Shown: positions 29,320 to 37,894, counted from the first letter of the stretch. The stretch: DNA of 64,000 bases from Kitasatospora sp. NBC_00458 (GCF_036013975.1 NZ_CP107904.1:6605001-6669000), one strand, 5' to 3'. Numbers and translations are program-made. Notes: generated by a model from the letters alone, not told the origin.

Positions 29320-30071
29320 GTCTCCCGGGTGCCGACGAGCTGTTCCGGACCACGGGCGGGATGGCGCTGTCGCCGTCCCTCGCGTCGCGTTCGGCCGCCG
29401 AGGCGCCCCGACCGGAGACCGCCCGGGCGGTCAACGGCGCCGGTGACGCGGACGGTGCCGATGGTGCCGAGGGCGTCGGCGCCGCGGAGTACGCCGCGGA
29501 CGGTGCCGAGGCCGGCACCGCCGCGGGCGCCGGCACGGCCGGAGAGCCGGGCGACCACCGGCGGCAGGCCCGCCGGACGGCCGGTGCGGCGGGGACGGCG
29601 GCGGTGCCCGCGCCCGCGCAGCCGGGCGGGCAGGGCGGCGCCGGGCAGGGTGTCGGCGGCAACGCCGGTGCTTCCGGTGGCGTCGGTGGTGTCGGTGGTG
29701 TCGGTGCACAGGGTGTCGGTGGGGCGGGTGCCGGAGGCGCCGCCGGGCAGGGCGGCCGGGCCGCCGCGCCGGGGCCGCGCCAGCACGCCGGTGCGGTCGA
29801 GGAACAGACGGGCGCCGCCGGGCGGCCCCGTCCGCGAAGCCGTGCCCCGCGGCGCCCCAGCGGGCGCGAGCGGCACGACGAGAAGATCACCGTGTACGTG
29901 TCCGCCGAGGAGCTGATGGACCTGGAGCACACCAGGCTGGTGCTGCGGGGCGAGCACGGCCTGGCGGTGGACCGCGGCCGGATCGTCCGGGAGGCCATCG
30001 CGGTCGTGCTGGCGGACCTGGAGCAGCGGGGCGAGGCCAGCATCCTGGTGCGGCGGCTGCGCGGGCGCTGA
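29301..30071 (+). CDS. Gly/Ala-rich protein with C-terminal RHH-like DNA-binding domain, ParA partner candidate
   Basis: 256 aa. Starts at GTG inside the 3' end of the parA-like gene (19-nt overlap), with AGGGAGG 10 nt upstream. Residues about 45-180 are low complexity (VGGVGGVGAQGVGGAGAGGA). A basic stretch ([18 protein letters not shown]) leads into residues about 193-256, which read as a strand followed by two helices: KITVYVSAEELMDLEHTRL, then DRGRIVREAIAVVLADLEQ. That pattern resembles a ribbon-helix-helix domain. Small RHH or ParB-like proteins translated with ParA commonly act as adaptor or centromere-binding partners. The function here is inferred from gene overlap and the basic C-terminus. 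Confidence 0.82.
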   Translation: MPPRRVSLPGADELFRTTGGMALSPSLASRSAAEAPRPETARAVNGAGDADGADGAEGVGAAEYAADGAEAGTAAGAGTAGEPGDHRRQARRTAGAAGTAAVPAPAQPGGQGGAGQGVGGNAGASGGVGGVGGVGAQGVGGAGAGGAAGQGGRAAAPGPRQHAGAVEEQTGAAGRPRPRSRAPRRPSGRERHDEKITVYVSAEELMDLEHTRLVLRGEHGLAVDRGRIVREAIAVVLADLEQRGEASILVRRLRGR

Positions 30072-30700
30072 GGCCCGCCGGGGCGTGCCGGGGCCCGGGG
30101 GCCTTGGGCGCCTGCGCCTGCCGAGCCGCCGGGGCTGCCGAGGCTGCCGGGGCCCCGATGAGGCCCGCCGACGAGGTCCGCCGATGCCGATGAGGCCCCC
30201 GATGCGGGCCGGTCGCCGCTGGGGCCCGCCGATGCTTCGCCGATGTGCGGCCGTTCTCCGTGTGCTTCCGTTGTTTCCGTTGTTCCGTTGCCTCGGTCGT
30301 TCCGGTGTTTCCGGTGTTCCGGTTCTTCCGATCGCTCCCGGGTGTTCCCGTCGGTGGGACGGCCGGGTGCGATGTGCCGGGGAGGGGCGGGCTCCGGGTC
30401 GGTCGAGGGCCGGGTTCGAGGGCCGGTTCGAGGGCCGGTGACGGCTTTGACGGGTGTCGGAGGTCACTGAAGGTCACCTAGGGGTGCTGAGGCGCCTGCG
30501 GGCGGCGCGGCGGCCCCGGGGCGCCGGGCGGCACGCCGCGGGCCGTCTGGAGGGCCTGCCCGGGCTCGTGGGGCGTCCTCCGGGGCCGGCCCGGCCCCCG
30601 CGGCGCGGTCGTGGGGCCTGCGGTGCCGGTGGAGGCCCGCACGGCGTGTCGGCGGCCCCGGGACGGACCGGGCGGCGGCACCGGGTGAAGATGGATCGCC
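30072..30700. other. 629-bp intergenic region with simple-sequence repeats
   Basis: No supported gene. It contains (i) GATGAGGCCCGCCG-type imperfect repeats (30155-30200), (ii) a TTCCGTTGTTTCCG microsatellite-like tract of TTCCG and GTTTCC units (about 30255-30355) that lowers local GC, (iii) GGTTCGAGGGCC repeated about three times (30410-30439) and (iv) AGGTCACTGAAGGTCACC, a close direct repeat near 30461-30478. scpA transcription probably begins within it. Confidence 0.6.
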
Positions 30701-31759
30701 ATGCCGAGTACGCCCGAACCCCCTGCCGCCGCCGGGACCGCCCGATCGGTCGAGTCGGCCGCCCCGCCGGTCGCACGGCCGGACGCGCAGCCCGGCGCAC
30801 AGCCGGACGGCGGCGGCGACGGGCCCCGGGGCGGCTTCCGGGTCCGCCTGGACAACTTCGAGGGTCCGTTCGACCTGCTGCTGAGCCTGATCGCCAAGCA
30901 CAGGATGGACGTCACCGAGGTGGCGCTGGCGACGGTCACCGACGACTTCATGGCACACATCCGGGCCATGGGGCCGGACTGGGACCTGGACGCCGCGACG
31001 GAGTTCCTGGTGGTCGCCGCCACCCTGCTCGACCTCAAGGCGGCCCGGCTGCTCCCGGCGGCCGAGGTCGAGGACGAGGAGGACCTCGCCCTGCTGGAGG
31101 CCCGCGACCTGCTCTTCGCCCGGTTGCTGCAGTACCGGGCCTACAAGCGGGCGGCGGCGCTGTTCGGCGAGCGCTGGGCCGCGGAGCTGCTCCGCCGGCC
31201 CCGGAGCGTCGGCCTGGAACCGCGGTACGCGCAGCTGCTGCCCGAGGTCGTGATCGGCATCGGAACGGAGCGGTTCGCCCGGCTGGCGGCCCGGGCGATG
31301 GTCCCGAAGCCGAAGCCGGTGGTCTACGTCGACCACATCCACACGCCGCCGGTCAGCGTGCGCGAGCAGGCCGGGCTGGTCGTCGGGCTGCTGGCCGAAC
31401 TGGGCGAGGCGACGTTCCAGCGGCTGGTCGCCGATGCGCCGGACGACATGGTCGTCGTCGCGCGGTTCCTGGCGTTGCTGGAGCTGTACCGGGAGCGGGT
31501 GCTCGCGTTCGAGCAGCAGGAGGCGCTCGGGGAGCTGGTCGTGCGGTGGGTGGCCGAGGCGGACCGGGGGGTGGTCGAGGTGACGGACGAGTTCGACCGG
31601 CCGGCGGGCGACGAGCGGGTGGAAGGGGAGCGGGCGGGAGGGGAGCGGGCCGAGGGGGCGCCCGCGGACGGGGCGCGGGCGGGCGGCGCGCGGGCGGACG
31701 AGGGGCCCGGGGGCGGGCGGAGCGGACGGAGAGAGCGGCGAGAGGAGGGCCGGCGATGA
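30701..31759 (+). CDS. scpA: Segregation and condensation protein A
   Basis: 352 aa, kleisin subunit of the SMC-ScpAB condensin. After a 45-residue Ala/Pro extension comes the SMC-neck-binding helical domain FRVRLDNFEGPFDLLLSLIAKHRMDVTEV, then AATEFLVVAATLLDLKAARLLP. The C-terminal winged helix (VVARFLALLELYRERVLAFEQQEALGELVVRW) binds the SMC head. Residues about 300-352 are a charged Gly/Arg/Glu tail beyond the normal end. ATG at 30701 is supported by family comparison, the extension being variable. The stop overlaps the scpB start (ATGA), so the two are translationally coupled. Confidence 0.96.
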   Translation: MPSTPEPPAAAGTARSVESAAPPVARPDAQPGAQPDGGGDGPRGGFRVRLDNFEGPFDLLLSLIAKHRMDVTEVALATVTDDFMAHIRAMGPDWDLDAATEFLVVAATLLDLKAARLLPAAEVEDEEDLALLEARDLLFARLLQYRAYKRAAALFGERWAAELLRRPRSVGLEPRYAQLLPEVVIGIGTERFARLAARAMVPKPKPVVYVDHIHTPPVSVREQAGLVVGLLAELGEATFQRLVADAPDDMVVVARFLALLELYRERVLAFEQQEALGELVVRWVAEADRGVVEVTDEFDRPAGDERVEGERAGGERAEGAPADGARAGGARADEGPGGGRSGRRERREEGRR

Positions 31760-32781
31760 CGGTTGGGGCCGGCGGTGGACGGCGGGTGCCCCGGCGCCCG
31801 CTGGGTGTGCCGGGACAGCCGCGGGCCGAGGAGTGGCTGGAGCCCGCGCCCGGGGTGCTGGCGGAGCCTGCCGCCGGGGCGGCGTCCGGGATCGTGCCCG
31901 GAGCGGTCGTCGGGGCGCAGGCCGGGTCGGTGGACGGGGCGCAGGCCGGGTCGCCGGCCTGGTCGGTGGACGGCGGGGGTGACGCGGCGGGCGTGGGTTC
32001 GGTGGGCGTTGTGGGCGTTGTGGACGCCGAGCCCGTGGTCGTGCACCAGAAGTCGGCTCCGTCGACTTCCGGTGCGGCCGAGGACCCTGCGGCCGAGGCG
32101 TCGCTGCCGTCGCCGCTGTCGTCGTCGCCGTCGGGGCGGCCGGATCCGGACGGACCTGGCTTGCGGGCGGAGCTGGAGGCGATCCTGATGATCGTCGACG
32201 AACCCGTCGGCGAGGCCCACCTGGCGTCCGTGCTGGAACGGCCGAGGCCGGAGGTGGCGGCGGCGCTGCGCGAGCTGTCCGCCGAGTACACCGCGCAGGG
32301 GCGGGGCTTCGACCTGCGGCTGGTGGCCGGCGGCTGGCGGTTCTACAGCCGGGCCGTGTGCGCACCGGCCGTCGACCGCTTCGTCCTCGACGGCCAGCAG
32401 GCCCGGCTGACGCAGGCCGCGCTGGAGACGCTGGCGGTGGTCGCCTACCGGCAGCCGGTGTCCAGATCGAGGGTCTCAGCCGTCCGCGGTGTGAACTGTG
32501 ACGGCGTGATGCGTACCCTGGTACAGCGAGGACTGGTGGAAGAGGCCGGATCCGAGCCCGAAACAGGTGCGATCCTGTATCGGACGACGAACTACTTCCT
32601 GGAACGGATGGGGCTCCGCGGCCTGGACGAGCTGCCGGAGCTTGCTCCCTTCCTGCCCGAGGTCGACGACGTGGAAGCGGAGTCCCTGGAGGGCACGATG
32701 ATCGCGGAGGCGGTCGCCGCCGCTGCCGTGCAGGCCGCGGACGGCAGTGGCGAGGCCGGTCGGGCTGCGCCTGATCGGTAG
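31756..32781 (+). CDS. scpB: Segregation and condensation protein B
   Basis: 341 aa; a dimer of two winged helices per chain that bridges the ScpA kleisin. Residues 1 to about 130 are a Gly/Ala/Ser/Asp low-complexity extension absent from typical ScpB. The core runs LRAELEAILMIVDEPVGEAHLASVLE, GRGFDLRLVAGGWRFYSR, LTQAALETLAVVAYRQPVSRSRVSAVRGV and GVMRTLVQRGLVEEAG through TTNYFLERMGLRGLDELPEL. ATG overlaps the scpA stop by 4 nt. The longer upstream open frame belongs to another frame of scpA and is not coding. Confidence 0.96.
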   Translation: MTVGAGGGRRVPRRPLGVPGQPRAEEWLEPAPGVLAEPAAGAASGIVPGAVVGAQAGSVDGAQAGSPAWSVDGGGDAAGVGSVGVVGVVDAEPVVVHQKSAPSTSGAAEDPAAEASLPSPLSSSPSGRPDPDGPGLRAELEAILMIVDEPVGEAHLASVLERPRPEVAAALRELSAEYTAQGRGFDLRLVAGGWRFYSRAVCAPAVDRFVLDGQQARLTQAALETLAVVAYRQPVSRSRVSAVRGVNCDGVMRTLVQRGLVEEAGSEPETGAILYRTTNYFLERMGLRGLDELPELAPFLPEVDDVEAESLEGTMIAEAVAAAAVQAADGSGEAGRAAPDR

Positions 32782-32844
32782 GGGGCGGTGAGGTCGGCCG
32801 AAACGACCGCACATCCCAGACGGTAACGACGTACGGACACTTTG

Positions 32845-34323
32845 ATGCGTAGCAGTGGCAACGGCAGGAACAGCAGCGGCGGCGGCAGCGGTCGCGGCGG
32901 ACAGGGCGGGGGCCGGGGCGGCTCCTACGGGGGCGGCTCCGGCCGTAGCGGGTCCGACTCGCGCGGCGGCGGTTCGTACGGCGGCGGTGGCGGTTCGTAC
33001 GGCGGTGGCTCGGGCTCCTCGCGCGGTGGTTCGTACGGCGGCTCCGGTGGCGGCGCGGGCTCCTCTCGGGGTGGTTCGTACGGCGGCTCCGGCGGTGGCT
33101 CGGGTGCCCCGCGCGGCGGCGGTTCGTACGGCGGCGGCGCGGGCTCCTCGCGGGGCGGTTCGTACGGCGGCTCCGGCGGCGGCTCCGGTGCCCCGCGCGG
33201 CGGCGGCCCCTCGCGCGGTGGTGCGGGCTCCTCGCGCGGCGGTTCGTACGGCTCCGGCTCCGGCTCGTACGGGCGGGACGACCGCCGTGACGGCCGTCGG
33301 GACGACCGCAGGGACGACCGGCGTGACGACCGCCGCTTCCCCGACCGGCCGCTGCGGCCGGAGGAGCGGAAGTACGACCGCCCCGAGTTCGGCGGCGGCC
33401 CCAACGCGACCCCGGCCCGCGGCGGCTTCACCGGGCGCCGGCCGAACCCGGCCCCGCGTCCGCGTCGCGAGGGGCAGGGCGCCCCGGGTGACCCGCGCCG
33501 CCAGCCGCAGCGCTCGCGCGAGCTGCAGGCCCGGATCGAGGACGCGGTGCTCGCCCGGCACGACAAGCCGGCCGTCAAGCTGCCCAAGACCTTCGGCGAG
33601 CCCGAGGGCGAGCGGCTGCAGAAGGTGCTGGCCCGGGCCGGCATCGGCAGCCGGCGCGCCTGCGAGGAGCTGATCGAGCAGGGCCGGGTCGAGGTCAACG
33701 GCAAGCGGGTCACCGAGCAGGGCAAGCGGGTCGACGCGGAGAAGGACGAGATCAAGGTGGACGGCCTGACCGTCGCCACCCAGTCGTTCCTGTTCTTCGC
33801 GCTGAACAAGCCGGCCGGCGTGGTCTCCACCATGGAGGACCCGGACGGGCGGCAGTGCCTCGGCGACTACGTGACCAACCGGGAGACCCGGCTGTTCCAC
33901 GTCGGCCGCCTGGACACCGAGACCGAGGGCATCATCCTGCTCACCAACCACGGCGAGCTGGCCCACCGTCTCACCCACCCCCGGTACGGCGTGACCAAGA
34001 CCTACCTGGCCGCCATCCAGGGGCCGATCCCGCGCGACCTGGGCAAGAAGCTGGCGCAGGGCATCGAGCTGGAGGACGGGTTCGCCCGCGCCGACAGCTT
34101 CAAGGTGATCTCCAACGTCGGCAAGAACTACCTGGTCGAGGTGACCCTGCACGAGGGTCGCAAGCACATCGTCCGCCGGATGCTGTCGGAGGCCGGGTTC
34201 CCGGTCGAGAAGCTGGTCCGCACCCACTTCGGCCCGATCGCCCTGGGCGACCAGAAGTCCGGCTGGCTGCGTCGCCTGACCAACCCCGAGGTGGGTCAGC
34301 TGATGCGTGAGGTCGGTCTGTAG
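32845..34323 (+). CDS. RluB-type 23S rRNA pseudouridine synthase with long disordered N-terminus
   Basis: 492 aa. Isomerises a uridine of 23S rRNA, by homology the RluB/RsuA/RluE/F branch. Residues 1 to about 140 are Gly/Ser/Tyr/Arg repeats (GGSYGGSGGGSGAPRGGG); about 140-190 are Arg/Asp-rich (RRDDRRDDRRD). The S4 domain begins ERLQKVLARAGIGSRRACEE near 255. The catalytic domain has FFALNKPAGVVSTMEDPDG and the GRLDTETEGIILLTN motif with Asp near 357, then THPRYGVTKTYLA and EGRKHIVRRML. ATG at 32845 gives MRSSGNG; an in-frame TTG lies 3 nt earlier. The N-terminal half echoes the composition of the protein encoded at 2918. Confidence 0.94.
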   Translation: MRSSGNGRNSSGGGSGRGGQGGGRGGSYGGGSGRSGSDSRGGGSYGGGGGSYGGGSGSSRGGSYGGSGGGAGSSRGGSYGGSGGGSGAPRGGGSYGGGAGSSRGGSYGGSGGGSGAPRGGGPSRGGAGSSRGGSYGSGSGSYGRDDRRDGRRDDRRDDRRDDRRFPDRPLRPEERKYDRPEFGGGPNATPARGGFTGRRPNPAPRPRREGQGAPGDPRRQPQRSRELQARIEDAVLARHDKPAVKLPKTFGEPEGERLQKVLARAGIGSRRACEELIEQGRVEVNGKRVTEQGKRVDAEKDEIKVDGLTVATQSFLFFALNKPAGVVSTMEDPDGRQCLGDYVTNRETRLFHVGRLDTETEGIILLTNHGELAHRLTHPRYGVTKTYLAAIQGPIPRDLGKKLAQGIELEDGFARADSFKVISNVGKNYLVEVTLHEGRKHIVRRMLSEAGFPVEKLVRTHFGPIALGDQKSGWLRRLTNPEVGQLMREVGL

Positions 34324-34414
34324 ACCGGTCGGTATATTCGACGGACTTCCTGTAGACCGGTCTACATAATCGAGCGGATTCCATGGAGACCGGTCTGCAT
34401 ATTCGAGTGTTTCG
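34319..34414. repeat. Three 32-bp tandem repeats with AGACCGGTCT-type palindrome
   Basis: Units start at 34319 (TGTAGACCGGTCGGTATA), 34351 (TGTAGACCGGTCTACATA) and 34383 (ATGGAGACCGGTCTGCAT). The second contains a perfect 14-bp palindrome, GTAGACCGGTCTAC; the third keeps AGACCGGTCT. Each unit ends with an ATTCGA or AATCGA segment and a TTCC or TTCG tail. The first unit includes the TAG stop of the pseudouridine synthase gene. Palindromes of the TAGACCGGTCTA type are typical TetR-family operators. Confidence 0.9.
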
Positions 34415-34451
34415 TGAGGGCCTCCCCGCCGAGTGGCGGGGAGGCCCTCAC
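34414..34451. terminator. 17-bp perfect hairpin terminator
   Basis: GTGAGGGCCTCCCCGCC and its exact complement flank a 4-nt GAGT loop, immediately after the 32-bp repeats and 158 nt before the LuxR-type gene. Confidence 0.9.
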
Positions 34452-34609
34452 GCCGTTCGGCGGGTCCTGCTGTGAAGCGGGCCGCATAGCCGGGTGATCG
34501 CCTTGTCAGCGTCATGATCCGTGGCTGAAGATTGCCACCTGTCCACGACCCGCCGGGTGGCGGGACTGCGCCACCGGCGCGGGGTGAGAGGCGAACGGGG
34601 AGCGACGCC

Positions 34610-35593
34610 GTGTCCGATGCACCACTCAGCGCTCTGGGGCTGGCCGCGCCCGACGGACGGGTCTACGCGGCGCTGGTGGCCAATCCGCAGTCGACGGCGG
34701 AGGACCTCGCCGCCGTCTGCGACCTGAGCCTCCAGCAGAGCGTCCGCGCGCTCGACCGGCTGGCGCAGCAGGGCATGGCCACCCGGGCCCCGGTGGACCG
34801 GCACCGCTTCCTGCCGGTCGCCCCCGACGTCGCGATCGGCACCCTGATCGGCCACCGCGAATCCGAACTGCGCCACGCCCGGGCCGAGATGCACCGGCTG
34901 ATGGACGCCTTCCGGGAGGCCTCCAGGTACACCGACCCGGCCCACTCGGTCGAGGTGCTGACCGGCGGCGAGGCCATCGCGCAGCGGCTGGAGCACATCA
35001 CCGAGACCAGCCAGTACCAGGTCCGGGGGTTCGACTGCCCGCCGTACATCCAGGACCCGGTGGCCAACATCCCTCTGCAGCGGCAGCGGATGAAGGAGGG
35101 CCTGCGGTTCCGGACCATCTACGACCGGGAGGCCGTGGCCTGGCCCGGACGGTTGGAGAAGAACATCCTGGTCGGGGTCGCGGACGGCGAGGAGGCACGG
35201 GTCAGGCCGGTGCTGCCGATGAAGATGATCATGTCGGACGACCGGATGGCGATCATCCCGATCAGCGTGGGCGACAGCGTCCTCGACGCCGCCTACGTCA
35301 TCCACCCCTCGGCGCTGCTCCAGGCGCTGGACACGCTCTTCGAGGCGGAGTGGGAGCGGGCCGTCCAGTTGCAGGCGGCGATCGGCGCCACCGAGGAGAC
35401 ACCGGAGCCGGAGGCCGACCACCGCAAGCTGCTCGGGCTGCTGGCGGCCGGCCTCACCGACGAGTCCATCGCCCGGTCGCTCGGCTGGAGCGCCCGGACC
35501 ACCCAGCGCCGCCTGCAGAGCCTGATGCGCGAGCTGGGCGCCACCACCCGCTTCCAGGCCGGCATGGCGGCCCGGGAGCGGGGGTGGCTCTGA
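34610..35593 (+). CDS. TrmB-like / LuxR-type transcriptional regulator
   Basis: 327 aa. Residues 1-75 form an N-terminal winged helix of TrmB type (RVYAALVANPQSTAEDLAAV, LQQSVRALDRLAQQGMA). A central sensor-like domain (about 80-255) contains VEVLTGGEAIAQRLEHITETSQYQVRGFD. The C-terminal LuxR-type HTH is HRKLLGLLAAGLTDESIARSLGWSARTTQRRLQSLMREL. The arrangement is frequent in streptomycetes; ligand and targets are unknown. GTG at 34610 has GGGGAG at 8 nt. The 32-bp palindromic repeats lie about 200 bp upstream beyond a terminator. The stop codon lies within a 20-bp tandem repeat array. Confidence 0.9.
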   Translation: MSDAPLSALGLAAPDGRVYAALVANPQSTAEDLAAVCDLSLQQSVRALDRLAQQGMATRAPVDRHRFLPVAPDVAIGTLIGHRESELRHARAEMHRLMDAFREASRYTDPAHSVEVLTGGEAIAQRLEHITETSQYQVRGFDCPPYIQDPVANIPLQRQRMKEGLRFRTIYDREAVAWPGRLEKNILVGVADGEEARVRPVLPMKMIMSDDRMAIIPISVGDSVLDAAYVIHPSALLQALDTLFEAEWERAVQLQAAIGATEETPEPEADHRKLLGLLAAGLTDESIARSLGWSARTTQRRLQSLMRELGATTRFQAGMAARERGWL

Positions 35594-35666
35594 CCTGGCC
35601 GGACCCGCTCTGACCCGCCCGGACCCGCTCTGACCGGTCCGGGCCCGCTCTGACCGATCCGGGTCG
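35587..35666 (+). repeat. Four 20-bp tandem repeats starting at a stop codon
   Basis: GCTCTGACCTGGCCGGACCC-type units begin at 35587, 35607, 35627 and 35647. The first contains the TGA stop of the LuxR-type gene. GCTCTGACC is invariant and the following half varies. Confidence 0.9.
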
Positions 35667-35755
35667 GGCGGGGAGCCGCCGGGGAGCCGGCCGACGGCTC
35701 GGGGAAGCGGCTCAGGGCGGCTCGGGGAGGCGGCTCGTGGAGGCGGCGCCCGGCG

Positions 35756-36118
35756 TCAGCTCCAGGGGGTGAGGCCCGACCAGCGGCCGTCCGGACCGCG
35801 TTCGACCTTCTCCAGGCCGACCACCGCGGTCCGGTTCAGCCGGCCGTAGATGTGCGGGAACAGCACACCGGGGGTGGCTCCCTCCGGCGGTGTGCCGTTC
35901 GGGGCCTCCCACTTGACCATCGGTTCCACCAACGACTCCTCGATCAGCAGCACCATCAGCGGTTCGCGGGCGTCGGCGTAGAAGGTGTTGGCCACGGCGA
36001 GCACCGTCTGCTCGTCCGCCGAGCAGTGGATGAACCCGTCGGTGAGCAGCGAGGCGGTGGCGTACGGCCGGCCCGGGTCGGCCAGCCAGTCGTCCAGGGG
36101 AGCGAGGTGCAGGATCAT
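35756..36118 (-). CDS. DUF952 family protein
   Basis: 120 aa, the usual DUF952 length; function unknown. Recognised by MILHLAPLDDWLADP at the N-terminus, then LLTDGFIHCSADEQTVLAVANTFYAD, LMVLLIEESLVEPMVKWE, FPHIYGRLNRTAVVGLEKVER. The ATG is at the family start. It is the last gene of a leftward run after the two DUF4139 genes (112-bp gap) and convergent with the LuxR-type gene. Confidence 0.93.
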   Translation of the reverse strand: MILHLAPLDDWLADPGRPYATASLLTDGFIHCSADEQTVLAVANTFYADAREPLMVLLIEESLVEPMVKWEAPNGTPPEGATPGVLFPHIYGRLNRTAVVGLEKVERGPDGRWSGLTPWS

Positions 36119-36230
36119 GTTCCTGTTGTACCTGAGCGGACGTCACGACGGCGGTTCGCGCGGGGCGGCCGGGTCGTGCGCGGACGGGTGGTGGAAGCCG
36201 GGGGCGGGGCGGGGACGGCGGGCGGCGGTG

Positions 36231-37889
36231 TCACAGGCCGGCCACCTTCGCGGAGGCGGAGATCTCGTACACCAGCGTGACGGTCCGGCGCGCGCCCGGG
36301 CCGAGCGGGACGTCCCAGCGGACGATGCCCTCGGAGTCGAAGGCGTCGGGCGCCGGCGAGCACTCCTCCTTGCGCAGCCGCACCTCCACCGCCGACACCT
36401 CGGAGACCGGCACCCGTTCGCGCACCGCGACCAGCTGCTCGTCCCGCTCCTCGGGCCCGGAGAACCGGGAGAGGTACAGCCGGACCGTGCGGGTGGTGAC
36501 CGAGCGCTGGGCGAGGCCGGAGGTGGACTGGCGCTCCTCCGTCTCGCGGACCACCCGGTAGCCGTCCGTGCTGCCGAACGACAGCTCGGCGTCGGCCCCC
36601 GCCGCGGTGAACGGCAGCTCGCCGCGCCCGGTGAAGCCGCTGCCGCGGACCAGCTCGACCGGCCCCGCGAGCAGCACGTGCCCGGCCGCGTTGCGGAACC
36701 GGACCACCTGGGTGACCAGCGGTGACAGCTCCGGCGCGCACGCGTACTCACTGCGCGCCGGCCCGGTGAAGGTGCCCAGCGGGACCCGGTGCGCGCGGCC
36801 GTCGGACGGCACGGTGGCCGGCGCCGGAGCGGACAGTACGCGCACCTCGCCGCCGTCGTCGACGCCCGGAACCGCCTCGGACGGGCCGAGCACGGAGACC
36901 TCCTCCTCGCGCAGTTCGACCTCGACGGTGCGCCGCTCCTCGGTGGTGCGCTCGCGCAGCGCCAGCAGGTCCTCGCCGAGCGCGGGCGGTTCGGTGGCCA
37001 GCGCCGAGCGGGCGGTCGAGAAGGTGAGCCGGGCACCGGTCCAGTCCTCGCCGGTGCGCTGCCAGACCACCGCCTCCGACTCCAGCCGGAGCTCGCCGTC
37101 GGCCAGGGTGGCCCGGTAGGAGGGCCGCCAGAGTGCGCACGGCACCAGGTGGCTCACGGTCAGCCGGGCGGGCCCGGCGCTCACGGCCTCCACGGTGAGG
37201 TCGAGGTGGGCGACCAGCTCGGCCGGCTCCTCCTCGGACCGGTCGAGGGCGATGAGCGCCTGGGAGCGCTGCTCCTCCTGTTCGCGCAGCCGGGACCGGG
37301 CGGCCCGGAGCTCCTCGCCGTACCGCTCGCGTTCGGTGTCCACCCGGGTCAGTTCGCGGGCCCAGCGGGTGCGCTCGACCTCGCCGGCGCCGGCGCCCTC
37401 GCCGACCTCGCGCCGCAGGTCGGCGGAGAGCTGGGACAGCAGGGCCAGCCGCGCCCCCAGCCGTTCGAGCAGCCGCTGGTCCTCGCGGGTCCGCTCGTCC
37501 AGCCGGTGCAGGCGGTGGCGCAGCGCGGAGTCGCCCGGGCCGGGCGGCAGCGGTGCGCGCGGGGTCCAGGCGCGCACGATGCGGGCGTCCAGGACGCGGA
37601 CGCCCGGCGTGTCCGACTCGGCGCGCAGGGTGCGGTCGACGGCGAGGGCCGTGAGCGGGCCGAGGCGCAGTCGCCGGACGCCGGGGCCGAGGTCGAGCGT
37701 GACGGTGCGTTCGACCTGGCTGCGGTCCTCCAGGCAGGTGACGGCGGTGACGGGGAGCGGGTGGACGGTGTCGGCACCGGTACCGGCACTGGCACCGGTG
37801 TCGGTGCCGGTGGGGACGGTGGGGGTGCCGGGGGGAGTGAGGCCGCCGGGGTGGGGGGCGGGGGTGCTCGGGAGGGGGGTGTCGGTCAT
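36231..37889 (-). CDS. DUF4139/DUF4140 (mucoidy inhibitor A-like) protein
   Basis: 552 aa. N-terminal DUF4140-like region (DRSQVERTVTLDLGPGVRRLRLGPLTALAVD), central coiled coil (about 130-240, TRWARELTRVDTERERYGEE), then a C-terminal DUF4139 beta-rich domain (HLVPCALWRPSYRATL, GEDWTGARLTFSTAR, PVELVRGSGFTGRGELPFT). No signal peptide is visible and no enzymatic motif known; the family name comes from an Azotobacter mucoidy phenotype. ATG follows GGAGG at about 11 nt, only 5 nt after the stop of the longer DUF4139 gene, so the two are surely co-transcribed. Confidence 0.92.
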   Translation of the reverse strand: MTDTPLPSTPAPHPGGLTPPGTPTVPTGTDTGASAGTGADTVHPLPVTAVTCLEDRSQVERTVTLDLGPGVRRLRLGPLTALAVDRTLRAESDTPGVRVLDARIVRAWTPRAPLPPGPGDSALRHRLHRLDERTREDQRLLERLGARLALLSQLSADLRREVGEGAGAGEVERTRWARELTRVDTERERYGEELRAARSRLREQEEQRSQALIALDRSEEEPAELVAHLDLTVEAVSAGPARLTVSHLVPCALWRPSYRATLADGELRLESEAVVWQRTGEDWTGARLTFSTARSALATEPPALGEDLLALRERTTEERRTVEVELREEEVSVLGPSEAVPGVDDGGEVRVLSAPAPATVPSDGRAHRVPLGTFTGPARSEYACAPELSPLVTQVVRFRNAAGHVLLAGPVELVRGSGFTGRGELPFTAAGADAELSFGSTDGYRVVRETEERQSTSGLAQRSVTTRTVRLYLSRFSGPEERDEQLVAVRERVPVSEVSAVEVRLRKEECSPAPDAFDSEGIVRWDVPLGPGARRTVTLVYEISASAKVAGL

Positions 37890-37894
37890 CGCGT

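Noticed and set aside
30454-31755. Long plus-strand frame leading into scpB
   Set aside because: Runs through scpA in another frame, Gly/Arg-rich with no domain; scpB begins at the ATGA overlap.
34319-34414. CRISPR-like reading of the 32-bp repeats
   Set aside because: Units are directly contiguous with no spacers, only three copies, and no cas genes nearby.
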